Shown here: piece by piece, positions 30,740 through 43,155 of the stretch
How positions within the stretch are numbered: position 1 is the stretch's first letter
Layout: every line of letters begins with the position of its first letter
NCBI RefSeq assembly: GCF_010389155.1
Contig: NC_057763.1
Location: 7,130,649 to 7,194,648 of the forward strand
DNA length: 64,000 bases
Origin: Erigeron canadensis
Lineage: Eukaryota > Streptophyta > Magnoliopsida > Asterales > Asteraceae
Direction: 5' to 3'
Program-made: the position numbers and the translations under genes
The notes under the pieces: generated by a model
What the model saw: only the letters and a program-made list of their open reading frames with translations
Database searches by the model: none
What the model was told of the DNA's origin: nothing

Positions 30740-31598
30740 CTAGTAATGATGCTTCAGAGAGGGTCTTTTTAAAAAGGAGTTATTAGTTAGCGTAGTTTGC
30801 ATTTGAGACACCATAATGAATAATGACATACAATTTGATAGTATGCAGAGCTCGAATTACGTATGATTGATAAAAGTATAAAACCATATTCGTTGGGTCC
30901 ACTTCCACTTTTCATGTTATTTTTTGCCAACAAGATTTGATCCCTCTTCACTTGTTTTAAGAGAGTGATATAATGGACTGGAAATCATACTTTAATTCAA
31001 CATTTTCATTCCATGTGTTAGTCAAACAAGAGAAAATAAACGAATTCCAATCTTAAGCTTTCCATTCACCCTTACCAAATATCCTCTAAATACATTCATT
31101 TCATTATGAAAGTTGTGCAGACACCCCATTGTTAAGAAGAAATTACAAAAGAAGGGTTGAAAGTAGACATCTGGTGGATGTGCTTGTGTTATTGATAAAA
31201 GGAAATTTGTTGAGACTTTAGAGTGCTTGTGATCAGTAGCAACTTCTATTTATTATCAATCAATGAAGCATAAATATATTGGTTTTTTGGTCACCGAATT
31301 GCAAACAATTATTCGGAGAACCAAATGATGAATTTCTATAATAAGTTTATGTTCAAACTTATATAATATTGTTTTTTTCATGTGACTTAAGTTTGGTGAA
31401 TCCGTGAAATCATGACATTAATTTTTCAACTAATATTTTTTTATATATATAAATATAAATATTAGATATTTTGAAGTCAAGCTTGCACCACTTTTTTAAG
31501 TCACGTTGTTTATCACAAAATTTTGTTTTACAAAACCAAAACTAATCGAGAAAAAACCACCAAGACATGACTTTTATCCATTTATGTGATTTTTTTTC
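30740..31598. other. Flank shared with H4 copy A, then upstream region of H4 copy B
   Basis: 31160-31330 resembles the downstream flank of H4 copy A. From about 31485 the sequence resembles the upstream region of H4 copy A at 26215, up to the foldback insertion at 31599. No gene is visible. Confidence 0.55.
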
Positions 31599-32443
31599 GA
31601 GAGAAATAACTCATATAGATCTAACCTTTCATTTTTTTTTGTCATTAACTCATATTTTTACTAAAATATGGTGTAACCTTTTATTTTTTTTTACCATTAT
31701 AAGCACTCACTTTTTATTTTTATTAAAATAAGATGCAACTTTTTACTTTTTTTACCATTATAAGCACCAACTTTTATTTTTATTAAAATGATAATTAATA
31801 TTTACCCATTATCTATTCTCTTTCACATAAAATCAATACCTATTTTAATTTTAGTTTTAACCATTAGATTCATAAAAATAATATATAAAAATATATATGA
31901 TGCATAACGTAAGATACATATATGATGTCAAAGTAATACTTATCATAAACCATTTATTCATTAATTAAAGTTAAAAAATTATTATATAAACAACAACAAC
32001 AACAATGACTTTATATACAAAGATATTTAAAAGGTTTTTGATTCCTTTATTTACAAAGAAAGTTTAGGTTAAAAATAAAAACGGTAAATGGTATAAATGG
32101 ATTTAATAAGGTTTTGATGTTTCATCTTAAGTTTTGATGATAAAAATAATTGTTTTAAGTGACATGACAAGTTACATGAAAGCTAAGATGAACATTTTAT
32201 AAGTTACCAAATTACATGTTGGTGTTCAAGTATACTTTAATACCATTTTTTAGTATTTTTTTACAATGTGAGTAATTAATGTAAAAACTAATCCAAAGAT
32301 TATATCTCATTTTAACAAAATAAAAATTGAGTGACTAAAGTGGTAAAAAGATGAAAAGTTATATCTCATTTTAATAAGTATAAAAGATGGGTGACCAAAG
32401 TAACTAAAATAAAAAAAGAAAATGAAAGACTGAGTCTATAAGA
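31599..32443. mobile_element. Foldback element inserted in the H4 copy B promoter
   Basis: About 845 bp with long imperfect inverted ends that themselves contain tandem units (TAAGATGCAACTTTT, TTTTTACCATTATAAGCAC and the inverse). A duplicated GTGATTTTTTTTC flanks it (31586-31598 and 32444-32460, the T-run varies). H4 copy A has the uninterrupted site at about 26358, so the insertion point is confirmed by the paralogue. Confidence 0.75.
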
Positions 32444-33067
<624 letters not shown>

Positions 33068-33750
33068 TTCGATTGGATTTTTAGGGTTTGCTTATGCTGC
33101 AGTTACTATTAGTTTTTTTAGGTTCAGATCTGGTTTTAGCTTTTGTGTGTAGTTAGTATTATGATGATATGTTGCTGTAACTGAATGTTGATTTTCAGTA
33201 TTTCAAGTGAATGAATATGTTTCTCTATATCAATTATTGTCTTGTATTAGTTTCATATGAAATACGTGTTGCTTGGAAATTGGAATTGAAATTGAAATCA
33301 GTGGTTGCATAATCATCAGTTTATATAGGCTTTGGCAAGACAACTATCTTTTTTTAATGCTGGTTGGAACTTGGAAGGATGTGAGTTTCGTGTTAGATGT
33401 ACTAATTCTTTTTTATCTCTCGATTTTCATTTAAACAAAGACTGTCAGCGTCATGCGGTGTGTGCTTTGCCTATTGAGCTTGGTGCTAGGTGTACTAGCC
33501 CTCTGTGTTTAGTTAGTTTTCGGTGTCGTGCCCTTTGCTTGGATACATGTTTGTATGGTTTAATATCAAAGTAGGGATAATGGTGGTTTGGACCTATTTT
33601 CTTGCAATCTACAGTGTTATAATTGTTTGGGTCAAGAGTCTTGAAGACTAGTAACAGTTTTAAGGTGGTAAGTCGCCTGGTAGGGTGATGTTCCAGTTGG
33701 TAAAGAGGTTAAGAGGGGGAACACGTCCTCAGGTGTGCCTCCATCTTTTA
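33068..33750 (+). other. 3' UTR and duplicated flank of H4 copy B
   Basis: Matches the flank of copy A up to about 33610. A short segment near 33690-33740 (GTTCCAGTTGGTAAAGAGG) could be the head of a degraded SINE. The open frame at 33332-33574 has no protein character. Confidence 0.5.
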
Positions 33751-34914
33751 GGGCGCGTTTGTTTTAGAGAATGTGATGTAATTTAATGGAATTTAAATTT
33801 AATTAAATTTAATTATATTGTGTGTTTGGTTGGTAAAATTTGAAGGAAGCTAATTACTATGGAATTCAAAAATTACCTCATTTGAAGAATGTACATTCCT
33901 TGAGGTCAAGTGATGGAAATCTTTCATAGGAATATCCAAAAAATCAAAATACCTTGTAACCTAAACAAATAAACAACACTTAATTGTAGCCTCCATCTTT
34001 TTTCTTCTCACTTTCATCCCAAATCTGAAATCATTTTCTTCATTCATCTCTTACCTCAGTCATTATCAGGTGATATTCAAAATAAAGAACTTTTATAAAT
34101 AATATATAAATTATTAATCTATGTTATCATGATCAATTAATATGAAGTTTACACAAACCCATTTCGTAATAATCACTGATCTATAATGACGAATCCATAG
34201 TAGTTATCTTGTTTGATATTAATTCTATCTTATGTCTTTTGTTATGTTGTTATTATTTATTTTTTAAGCTGTTATTATTTATTAGGAGATGACCGAGAGG
34301 TTTTTGTGAAGTTCATGCTAGAAGAGTGATCTGGTAATCAAAATACTTTTGTGAAGCTTTTGTGTATGATGATACTTGTGGCTGCTGTTATATTTATTCT
34401 AAACTTGCAGTGCATTACCATGATATCAGATGTGATTTAAAGCATCATATTTCATTATTTTGTTGTACTAAAATGCTTTATTTTGATGGTGTCCTAGTTT
34501 ATTAACAATAATGTGTCCTTTCTAGTTGATTAAAATTTGTATGAACTTATATATCTGTTGGAATGATATTTTGTACTTTGCAAATTCTAGAAAAAAAATT
34601 TTTTATGCAAATTCTGATGGTCAGATTATAAAAAAGATATCCACAATATTTTTTAATGTTTTTTTATACTTGGCATTTGGCATTTAATATTATGTTTTTC
34701 TATAAATATATAATAATTAAAAAAACTGTTGAGTAAGGGTAATTTAGTCTTTTATCAAAATTCTATTCCAATTCCGTTGACAGATTTACAAACCAAACAG
34801 ACAAAAGAAATTAAATTCCATTTAGCTTCTTGCCAACCAAACACATGACAGATTTAAATTTCATTCCATCAGATTCCATTACTTGCAAAAACATTCCGCG
34901 AACCAAACACGCCC
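33751..34914. mobile_element. Harbinger-type non-autonomous element (1164 bp)
   Basis: Ends GGGCGCGTTTGTTT and AACCAAACACGCCC, with similarity extending inward (ATGGAATTTAAATTTAAT and its inverse). TTA duplications at 33748-33750 and 34915-34917. No transposase frame. Confidence 0.78.
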
Positions 34915-34917
34915 TTA

Positions 34918-35251
34918 GGGTGTTGGCATTGTATGGGTGGTGGGCGAGTGGTTGAAATGGCACTACACCGCCGCCATTCCTTTTTCACGCATTGAGTGGT
35001 TCTACCACTCATTTCATCCACGAGTGGTTGCTTATTCTCCTCCCTTTCCTTTTATCTCCCTCTTCCCTTTTTACTTTTTCTTTTTGTTTTTTGTCTTTTC
35101 TTATAAGGGATAGTATAGGGTGTGGGGTTAGTTGTGGGTTGCCAACAAAATTTGGTTGAGTCATGAGTGAGGAATAGAGTTGAGGTGATATAAAAGAATT
35201 GGTTGGAGGTGAGTAGTGAGTAAAAGGTAGAAATGTGGGATGTCAACACCC
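34918..35251. mobile_element. Harbinger-type MITE (334 bp), adjacent copy
   Basis: Ends GGGTGTTGGCATTG and GATGTCAACACCC, with TTA at 34915-34917 and 35252-35254. Its left TTA is also the right TTA of the previous element. Confidence 0.75.
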
Positions 35252-35254
35252 TTA

Positions 35255-36004
35255 AAAGTTGATTATCTTCGATGCAATATAAGCACTAGAAATACACATG
35301 ATACAAAAGCTCATTTGAGTATATTTGTATGTACTCATAGTCCATTGGCATTTGGTCTTTTGTTTACGGGTTGAGTTGGTTTAATTGTTGTTTGATGGGA
35401 CGGAAAATTTGTCTTTAAATAATGTGTGAAAATTGAATTATTTAAATGAATTTTTTTTAGTCAAACCAAACATTTTACAAATGACGAGTAATTATTATTA
35501 ATTTTTTTAAAAGATAATCACTACTAAACGGTTTTAAATGTTCCTAAATTCGTAAATATCAAGGATTATATCCTGATTTTTTCTTTTAGTTGCAAAGGTG
35601 TAGTACTGTAGTGGCAAAAATTACATTTTAACAAGTTTTGGCAAATTCTTAAAACCAATAAGCTTTTGACATGTGGCACTTCCTATACTTGTGATAAGAG
35701 CCAAATTATAAAGGTCTAAAAAAACCGATATGACAAAGTGACAAAAGTTGCAAAACAAAAAATAAAGACGAAGTCACATGCTTGAAAAGATGCCAAAATG
35801 TGCCACAAATCGGCTCTACTAGGCCGATGAAGCCTTGTCGATTTGTGAAAAAAAAGGTGTAAGGAACCAATGTGCCAAAAAGTGGCAATAGAATGTACCG
35901 ATAAAAGTTTGACGATTACACCCTTGCCTCTTAAAAGGATTTCATCCAAGTTTATATCAAGGACATTTGGACAGAGGTCTTTGTAATCTATATTTATCTA
36001 AGAC
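35255..36004. other. Intergenic, no gene seen
   Basis: AT-rich; short open frames on the - strand (35706-35949) have no recognisable protein character. The last eight bases form a target duplication. Confidence 0.4.
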
Positions 36005-36857
36005 CAGTAGCGGAGCCAACAGGGGGCTGGTCGGTGCTTAGCCACCCCCAACCGGCTGTTCTTCTCATTTACAAGGTTCATAATTCCAAAAATTTTGCAA
36101 ATCAAGCCACCCCAATCATCTCCAAATCAAGGTAGATCAAAATTCATCCTAGATCTAAGTTCTGACTTTCAGATCATATGAAAAAGTATACGATCTTTGT
36201 GGTGATTGATGTATGTTTATGCCATGTTTTAAACTAAATGTTGAAAAAAAGATGTAGGTGAATAGGTGATGGTATCGTATCTTCAATGGAAGTTAAGAGT
36301 GTTTGAGAAGATGACAACTTTTTCCAAACATATGTATAACCCACTTTCTACAAAACCCTCTATAAGTTCATTTAATATTTATATTAGTCCTTAACTTTGT
36401 AGATTTTCCATTTTCAGTATATTTTCAAATAAATATCTTATACTAATAACAATAATTTGAATGTTGAAACTTTTAACATGATCGACTATTATCTGAAAAA
36501 TGATTTTGACAACAAATTATCTATAAAATAGTATTATTATTTTATAAAGATATAATTAGTAAACTTTTTTCATATAAAATTGGATGATTAAAAGTTGTTT
36601 AAAAGATGTAAATATTATATATCATGTAGATAGAAAGTACCAAAAATGTTAAAAATATGTAGATTGAGATTTATAACTAGCATCCTATAACATTATCAAA
36701 AGATACGGGCTTTGTTATAATGTTGAAATAGTAAGTTTGGCCAAGGCATAAAGAGAAGTTAGGAATGGCCCTGAAACAAATTTTGCTATAATGTTGAGAT
36801 AGCATGTTTGTCGTTATCGAGCCCCCTCTAACTCTAATTCCTAGCTCCACCTCTGTG
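36005..36857. mobile_element. hAT-type non-autonomous element (853 bp)
   Basis: Ends CAGTAGCGGAGCC and GGAGCTCCACCTCTGTG-like (inverse CACAGAGGTGGAGC). Flanked by TCTAAGAC (35997-36004) and ACTAAGAC (36858-36865), an 8-bp duplication with one mismatch. No transposase frame. Confidence 0.68.
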
Positions 36858-36865
36858 ACTAAGAC

Positions 36866-37260
36866 ATGAGATGTCATACCATTTAGATATATTAGGATTC
36901 GAATTTGGGGTGAGCACACCAATTCTAGTGGTGTTAACTGTTAACCGATATTCTATCGTTAGAAAAAATATTATGATAATTGACTTTTTTTAAAGTAAAT
37001 TTTACTTATTTTCTTTAATTTTCCAAACCTAAATAAATTGGTTGCTTATTTATTTTCTGTTTATTTATAAAGTCAAGCCATTTTTAATGTAACAACGAGA
37101 CTAAAGAATTACGAAGTAATAAATAAATGCGCCTAATGTTAGAAAAAAAAAAAAAATTAGCCCGCGAATTATTTCATTTCAAAATTCAATTAAGCAAAAC
37201 ACAAAAATCAATCACACTTTTTCCCTCTTATTATTTTCTTCTTCTTCACCATCCCCCAAA
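36866..37260 (+). other. Upstream region of XRCC3
   Basis: AT-rich, including a poly-A run near 37142. The leader just before the ATG is CT-rich (TTTTCTTCTTCTTCACCATC), as in many plant 5' UTRs. No TATA box is convincing. Confidence 0.45.
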
Positions 37261-38166
37261 ATGAGACCCGAAAATCTTCTCATCCGCCCCACCTCAACCC
37301 AATTCTGCACAGTTGGCTGCCCGATTCTCGACGCCTTTCTCGGCGGCGGAATCCCATCCAACTCGATCACGGAACTTGTGGCCGAAAGCGGCTGCGGCAA
37401 AACCCAACTTTCACTTCAACTCTTATTCACAGCCCAACTTCCTCATCACTTAAAAGGCCTTTCCGGTTCATCTCTATATCTATACACCGAATTCCCATTT
37501 CCTCACCGCCGATTTAAACAATTACTCGAATCTTTTCGATCCTCTCACCCGATTTTATTTGCGTCTTCTCGTGACCCTTGTGATCATATTTTCACCCGAG
37601 ATTGTCAAACTGCACACCACCTGCTCGATGTATTGCTTCAGTTAGGTTCGCGTCTTGAGAAGGGGAACGAGACGCGGTTAAATGTTAAGTTAATTGTTAT
37701 TGACTCGATTGCTGCGTTGTTTAGAAGTGACTTTGAGAACAATGCTGGTGATTTAAAGAAACGGGCGTCTTTGTTTTTCAAGATTTCGTCGGTTTTGAAG
37801 ACGTATGCTAATAGATTTGGGATTGCAGTTGTGTTAACTAACCAAGTTGTTGATTTGATGGGTGATAATGACGGGCTGAGTGGTGTTCGGGTTGGGAATT
37901 TGGAAGAGATGTATACGTCTGGAAGACGGGTTTGTCCTGCTTTGGGGTTGTCTTGGGCTAATTGTGTTAACTCGAGATTATTTTTGTCGATGAATGAGGT
38001 GGTTGAAGCCGTGGGGAATGAGAATAATTTACCTGTTGATGAAAATGGTGGTTTTGTTAATAGACGAAAAAGGAGGGAACTTCATGTTGTTTTTGCTCCT
38101 CATTTACCTCATTCATCTTGTGAGTTTTTAATAAGAAAGGAAGGCGTTTTCGGAGTTCATAGATGA
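37261..38166 (+). CDS. XRCC3: DNA repair protein XRCC3 homologue (RAD51 paralogue)
   Basis: 301 codons in one exon, close to the length of plant XRCC3 proteins. RAD51-family ATPase: Walker A AESGCGKT at residues 41-48 (the first Gly replaced by Ala, as I recall for other plant XRCC3), Walker B LIVID at 144-148, then the motif IAVVLTNQVVDLMG and the late block LGLSWANCVNSRLFL. N-terminal TVGCPILDAFLGGGIPSNSI is also typical of XRCC3. XRCC3 forms a complex with RAD51C and acts in homologous recombination and meiosis, in the nucleus. Start ATG follows a CT-rich leader. The coding region is intact. Downstream, a tandem copy of its 3' end survives as a pseudogene at 41391. The alternative RAD51C or XRCC2 is unlikely given length and motifs. 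Confidence 0.93.
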   Translation: MRPENLLIRPTSTQFCTVGCPILDAFLGGGIPSNSITELVAESGCGKTQLSLQLLFTAQLPHHLKGLSGSSLYLYTEFPFPHRRFKQLLESFRSSHPILFASSRDPCDHIFTRDCQTAHHLLDVLLQLGSRLEKGNETRLNVKLIVIDSIAALFRSDFENNAGDLKKRASLFFKISSVLKTYANRFGIAVVLTNQVVDLMGDNDGLSGVRVGNLEEMYTSGRRVCPALGLSWANCVNSRLFLSMNEVVEAVGNENNLPVDENGGFVNRRKRRELHVVFAPHLPHSSCEFLIRKEGVFGVHR

Positions 38167-38612
38167 CCTTCATAAGCAAAGAAAATTGTCATCTTTTTGT
38201 CCTCTTGGCCCCTGTTTGTAAGTTGCATATTCGAATACAATTCAAGCATACCCTTCTGGTTTTCAGCTATTTTAATCATATTATTATATTATGGGGAAAC
38301 ACAGTCCTTAGCTTTTGCTAATATAGTAGTGTTTATAATCTGGGGGTTATCTGTCCTTTTTTACGATATGTCATAGGATGTATACTTGCTTTTTTTGATC
38401 TATAGTGATGCTTGTGTCATCCCTTTTCTGGAAATTTAGAATTTATGAATCTTTGAGCTTGAGGGAGTAGTCTACAATATCGATTTATCATCCCCTTTTT
38501 TTGAAATGTTGAAATTTATGATCTTTGAGCTTATCATAAACAAGTTACCATACAAAAGTGCATCAATTATAGCCTATCAATTGATAGGCATCTCATCCAT
38601 ATCATTCATAAT
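38167..38612 (+). other. XRCC3 3' UTR and duplicated flank
   Basis: Contains the 3' UTR; parts near 38330-38540 recur after the XRCC3 pseudogene at about 41820-42000 (TCATCCCTTTTCTGG, TTATGATCTTTGAGCT). Sequence from about 38540 to 40790 has no counterpart there and looks inserted. Confidence 0.55.
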
Positions 38613-38910
38613 ACTAGTAGGACTTTACCCACCTACTAGTCGTAATCAACAATTTGGCTAGTAGGAATTTACCCACCTACTAGCTTTCATAAACAATTTG
38701 GATAGTAGGAATTTACCCACCTACTAGCTCACAAAATCAACTTGGCTAGTAGGAATTTACCCACCTACTAGCTCACACAATCAATTTCAACATGGCCATG
38801 GATATTTTACCTACTAACTCTTACATACAACATGACTAGTAGGAATTTACCCACCTACTAGTTCTTACAAACAATCAACTATGGGTCATAGGAATTTACC
38901 CACCTATGAC
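38613..38910. repeat. Hairpin minisatellite, unit about 45 bp
   Basis: Five to six units, each with the inverted repeat CTAGTAGG..CCTACTAG around AATTTACCCA. The last unit has GTCATAGG..CCTATGAC, so both arms changed together. One unit in the middle (near 38795-38810) is degraded. Confidence 0.85.
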
Positions 38911-39214
38911 CTCAATAACCAGAATATGATTATATGCATATACACTCACCTTATTTGCGACCACAATTGCAAGATGACCATAAAACAACGTATTTACAAT
39001 CAACCTATCAATTCACATTAAAAACACACATATGGTCATTCATCACGTATAAGGTCACCTAGCCATAATCAATAGCATTCCAACACCCAACCCATCATTT
39101 ACACTCTTATATTAATCTTAGGTTAGTTCACATAACATGTATCTCTTATATCATTTTCATATGGCCAGCTCACTTTCATACAAAAAGTACCATTTTCATC
39201 ATTTGACCAAGCTG

Positions 39215-39730
39215 CCTTCAAACGAGTGTAACTCAAGTTCTACTTACTCTTTTAACATGATTCCAGTGGCCAAATTTTACATGACACTTATACCTACCTT
39301 TTATCTTTAGTGATCAATACGTGGATTGTCCTTCAAAGGTGACTTCTGGTCGTTTTAAAAACCAAAACTGTTGTTGTTAAACAGCTTTGACCTTACTGAC
39401 TTCAAATGACCATAACTTGAGTTCTACACAATATTTTGACCTCATTCCAGTGGCCACTTCTACTTAACACATTTTAACATATTTTATCTTCAGTGACCAA
39501 CACAAGATTTGACCCAAATACGTGAGTTTTACTCGCTTTAAAAACTGACACAGAATCATTTTTGCTGAAAGATCAGCATGACACTACTGAATTCAAAAAT
39601 TCATAACTGGAGTTCTACTTCGTATTTTTAACTCATTCCAGTGGCATAATTTGCTTAACACACTTAGGTACATTTTCTTTTTAGGACTCAACAAGTGAAA
39701 ACTCTGTCCTTGAAACGCCCCAAGACTCAA
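39215..39730. repeat. Three diverged tandem repeats of about 185 bp
   Basis: Units begin near 39217, 39400 and 39585 with ATAACT(T/G)(G)AGTTCTAC, then ATTCCAGTGGC and TTATCTT-AGTGA. Similarity is moderate. No coding potential. 38911-39214 holds nothing else recognisable. Confidence 0.65.
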
Positions 39731-40790
39731 CTCAAGAAAACGACATTTTTTTACTAATACCCTGCATATTAGTCTACAACAGACTAATACTCCACAAACT
39801 TTTGCACAAACCCTATTTTGACACTTAAAATCAACTTGCAACACATCCAACTCAAAACCAAACTTCATTTTACGTCATTTCTGAGTTCAAACAAGTTTTA
39901 GACAGAGAAATAAACTTAATAAAAGTAAAATTAGTTATAAAAGACAATGCACCAAAAATTAGAAATTTCGGCATGACCTTTTCGTAAAATCTACATCCAA
40001 AAACCTGTTACGGATAATGAATTCTTAAAATACAATTGATCATGATCTATACACTACTTTTATAAAAATGACCTATTATAAAATAACCAAAACTCCTTGA
40101 AAACTTGAGAATACAATAATCATACCAAAACAATCAATGTATCATGAGCCAATAGTTTAAAGGGGTCTCTACGGGTCCTATCACTTTACCATTTACCGCT
40201 TTTAGCTAAAGAAATCAATAATCCATAAAGCAACTTCGAACTTCAATCTGTATATTACTTAACTTGCTTCCACTTCCGGGACAACCTATAAAAAGGGTAA
40301 ACAACTAAAAAGAATAAGCTAAACGCTTAGTGAGTATTCTTGCATACCTTTATGTATATGTTGGATCAATTGACCACATCATGTTGAAGTTTATTTGTCC
40401 ATGTGTGGTAATTGATGTGGCTTAAGCTCATGTTGTGATTATGAGGCCTAAGAACCTCTGGGGCCTAAGAATCTCGATAGTTGATATGATATGAGGCCTA
40501 GGAACCTTCGGGGCCTAAGAATCCCGATAGATGTGATTGATATGATTGTTAGCTTATATGGATCCATATATGTGTTGTTAGTGTACAAGGTGAGCATGTA
40601 AATATGACATGACGGTGTCATAGGTTACATGCAATAGTCCTTGTACTTTGCCCTCCTTCGTTTATATATGCTCTAGAGATGATATTAGATGTATTTATGG
40701 ATATGGGTAGAGAGGTTATCCCCGTTAAATTCTACTAATGAATAAAATGCTACAAAAAAAAAAAGAGGGAACACCCATCAAGCTTGTTAC
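39731..40790 (+). mobile_element. Non-coding repeat unit ending in poly(A), class uncertain
   Basis: Includes a direct repeat of about 57 bp (TGAGGCCTAAGAACCT.. and TGAGGCCTAGGAACCT.., 40440 and 40490) and ends with AATAAAATGCTAC plus a poly(A) run at 40752-40763. The uninterrupted arrangement in the XRCC3 duplicate suggests that about 38540-40790 was inserted here. It could be a non-coding retroelement or an LTR fragment. Confidence 0.4.
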
Positions 40791-41390
40791 TCATGTCGTA
40801 TACTTCTATGCGAAATGCCCCAAGAGTAACCAATAAGCTAAGGTTTTAGAATATTTGCTGTTGCAGATTTAAAACCAGGGAAATATCTATGCTTTGGTTC
40901 AGACACTTTGAGTGTGTATCGTTAGAGGTTGGACAAAATAATCCGAATGCACACACAATACGAAGGAAAGTATATTCTTCGATGCATATATGAGACTATG
41001 AGTTCATACATAAATTGTCTTATGTTACATGTATAGCGTTGGGGTTATGTGAAATCTTGCAGGCAAGATTTCAAAACTCATTAATAGTGCTATTCACTCA
41101 AACGTCTGGTATTTCCTGCAAAATAATGAAAATGCTTTAGTTCCTCGCATTTCCAATCTTTATCCTTTTTGTAGCATCTTTACCGCATGTCCGCATCAGA
41201 ATAGGGGGATAGTTAAATGTGTGTTTTGGGTAGAAGATAATGTTCAGATTATTCTAATGCTAATAGCTGACACTGTACTAATTATATAAATAACAATTAA
41301 AATGTTGACAAAGTCTTGTTATTCTACATATTCACAGATTTGTGAAGAAAAATCTTTTTGATCTAAGCAGTTTTGACAATGTGGCATTAT
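40791..41390 (+). other. First copy of the XRCC3 downstream flank
   Basis: Segments (TCTTGCAGGCAAG near 41054, AATGAAAATGCTTTAGT near 41125, TCCAATCTTTAT near 41152) recur in the same order at 42410-42540. This shows the second copy of the flank follows the pseudogene. Confidence 0.6.
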
Positions 41391-41639
41391 TGAATTTGGA
41401 ACTTCCAAGGGTTGTATATGTCTGGGAAACAGGGTTGCCTGCTGTTGGATTATCTTGGGCTAATTGTGTTTCTTGAGATTGTTTATGTTGATACATGGGG
41501 TGATTGAAGGCAAGGAATATGGTTTACCTGGTGATAATTACATTTGTTTTGTTAAAGAATGAAAAAGAATAGAGCTTCATGTTAATTTTGCTTTTCATTT
41601 ACCTCATTAGGGAAGGTGTTTTGGGAGTTTCAAAGATGA
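41391..41639 (+). pseudogene. XRCC3 3'-end pseudogene
   Basis: Matches the last 80 codons of the XRCC3 gene at 37261: a copy of LEEMYTSGRRVCPALGLSWANCV is recognisable with substitutions, then an in-frame TGA, several small deletions (including the CATCTTGTGAG region) and the end GGAGTTTCAAAGATGACCTTCA. The 3' UTR is also duplicated (to about 42000), then the downstream flank (to about 42600). No promoter or 5' part is present. Confidence 0.82.
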
Positions 41640-43155
41640 CCTTCACTTGCAAAGATATTGATAGTCATATTATTGCCTTCTTAGTTTCTACTTTGTTTTC
41701 TTTTGGAACGGCAAAATGAATTCAAACACGCCCAGTAGGACTTGAACCCATTAGTTACTACGAGTACTTCATATTATGTTTATTGGTTAATATTAGGTTG
41801 TTAGGTTTCGCTTGTCTAGTAGTGTTTGTAGTAGTTGATTTAGTTTTCTCGTCAATTTCTAGCGCAATTGTGATAATCGATATATTTGATTAATGGTTTG
41901 CGTCAACCCTTTCCTGGATATCTTAAAGTTTATGATATTCGAGCTAAAATGTATAAATTTCAGATATGTTTTCTGGAAATGACATTGATGATCTTTAAGG
42001 TTGAATAATGTCGTTGATCTGTTATAATAGCTCTATAGATGTAAAATTCCATGAAGCCGCTTATGTAAAACTATTGCAATGCAGAAATTCGAACGTCTGC
42101 TGTTGCAATTTTGAAATCAGAGAAGTGTTTATTCTTCTATACAGACATTTTATGTCTGGCGTCGACTCATCGTTCATGAGAGACTGTACAAACTGATCCA
42201 AATTTAGACAAAGTACCCAGGGAAGTATATTGTACAGATCTGAGTATAATTGCCATTCTGAGAATATTGTTTGACAAACTGCATTTATGATTTCACACAT
42301 TACATTGTCAGCTGTTACATGGCCTAGAAGCTATCATATAATCTTGAAAACTTGAATTTAATTTTTCATAGTAACATTTGAACAATAGATGAAGAAGTAA
42401 TGAGATCTTGCAGGCAAGTTACTCAAAACTCCTTAACAGCCTTGTTCATTTGAACCTCTAGTATCACCTGCAAAAATGAAAATGCTTTAGTCTCCGCTTG
42501 TCATCTGTTTTTCCAATCTTTATACTGTCAGTATCATCTTTATTGCATCACCGTAGGTCCGTAGGGCAATGTATGGATATCTGTTTTGAAAGTGATTGTA
42601 TAACTTGAAAAGAAGAATTAGTTAATCAGTAGAAGATGGGGGGCTTGGATGTTTTTGTTGTAAAAATTACATTATCAAATGTTGAGTGTTGAATAAATTC
42701 TGGATTCAAGGGGAAAGAACGTTCTGTGAAATGAGTAAAAGTCTTTCCAGTGAGGTTTAAAAAAGGGTAAATAATAAATTTCATTTTAGCCTTCGATGAC
42801 TAGTTTGTTGCAATTAATATATACTTGATCAGAAACAATAACAAAATTAGAAGCAGAATCTGTTTCGAAACCTAAATCCAGACACCCCTATTTCCAACGT
42901 GCAAAATGGTTTGACAGCTCTGCCCATAGAAGAAAGTCAACACAAAACAAACATAAAAATTGGCGCTTAGGACAGATAAAGGAATGTCGGTAAGGGATGA
43001 CTGGACTATCGGAAGAAGTTACAGGCACAAGGAACTATTTTTGCAGAGTTGTCAAGGGTACTTGCTAAGTGTCAGAGAGATTAAAATGATCACAATTCTG
43101 GTAGGTTTTGAAGATTTACCTTGCATCTTGATGACAAGAGCAGCGTATATCGTAC
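41640..43155. other. Second copy of XRCC3 3' flank; 3' side of the syntaxin-like gene
   Basis: 41820-42600 repeats the XRCC3 downstream flank. 42600-43155 likely holds the 3' UTR of the - strand gene; a GTAAAT donor-like site on the - strand near 43119 suggests a UTR intron. No ORF is credible. Confidence 0.5.

Noticed and set aside
38613..38910. CRISPR-like array
   Set aside because: Regular repeats with spacers, but units are degenerate, spacers are short and similar, and this is plant nuclear DNA without cas genes.
39593..39868. 91-codon - strand ORF in the 185-bp repeats
   Set aside because: Cys-rich by chance in repeat sequence; not conserved between the three units.
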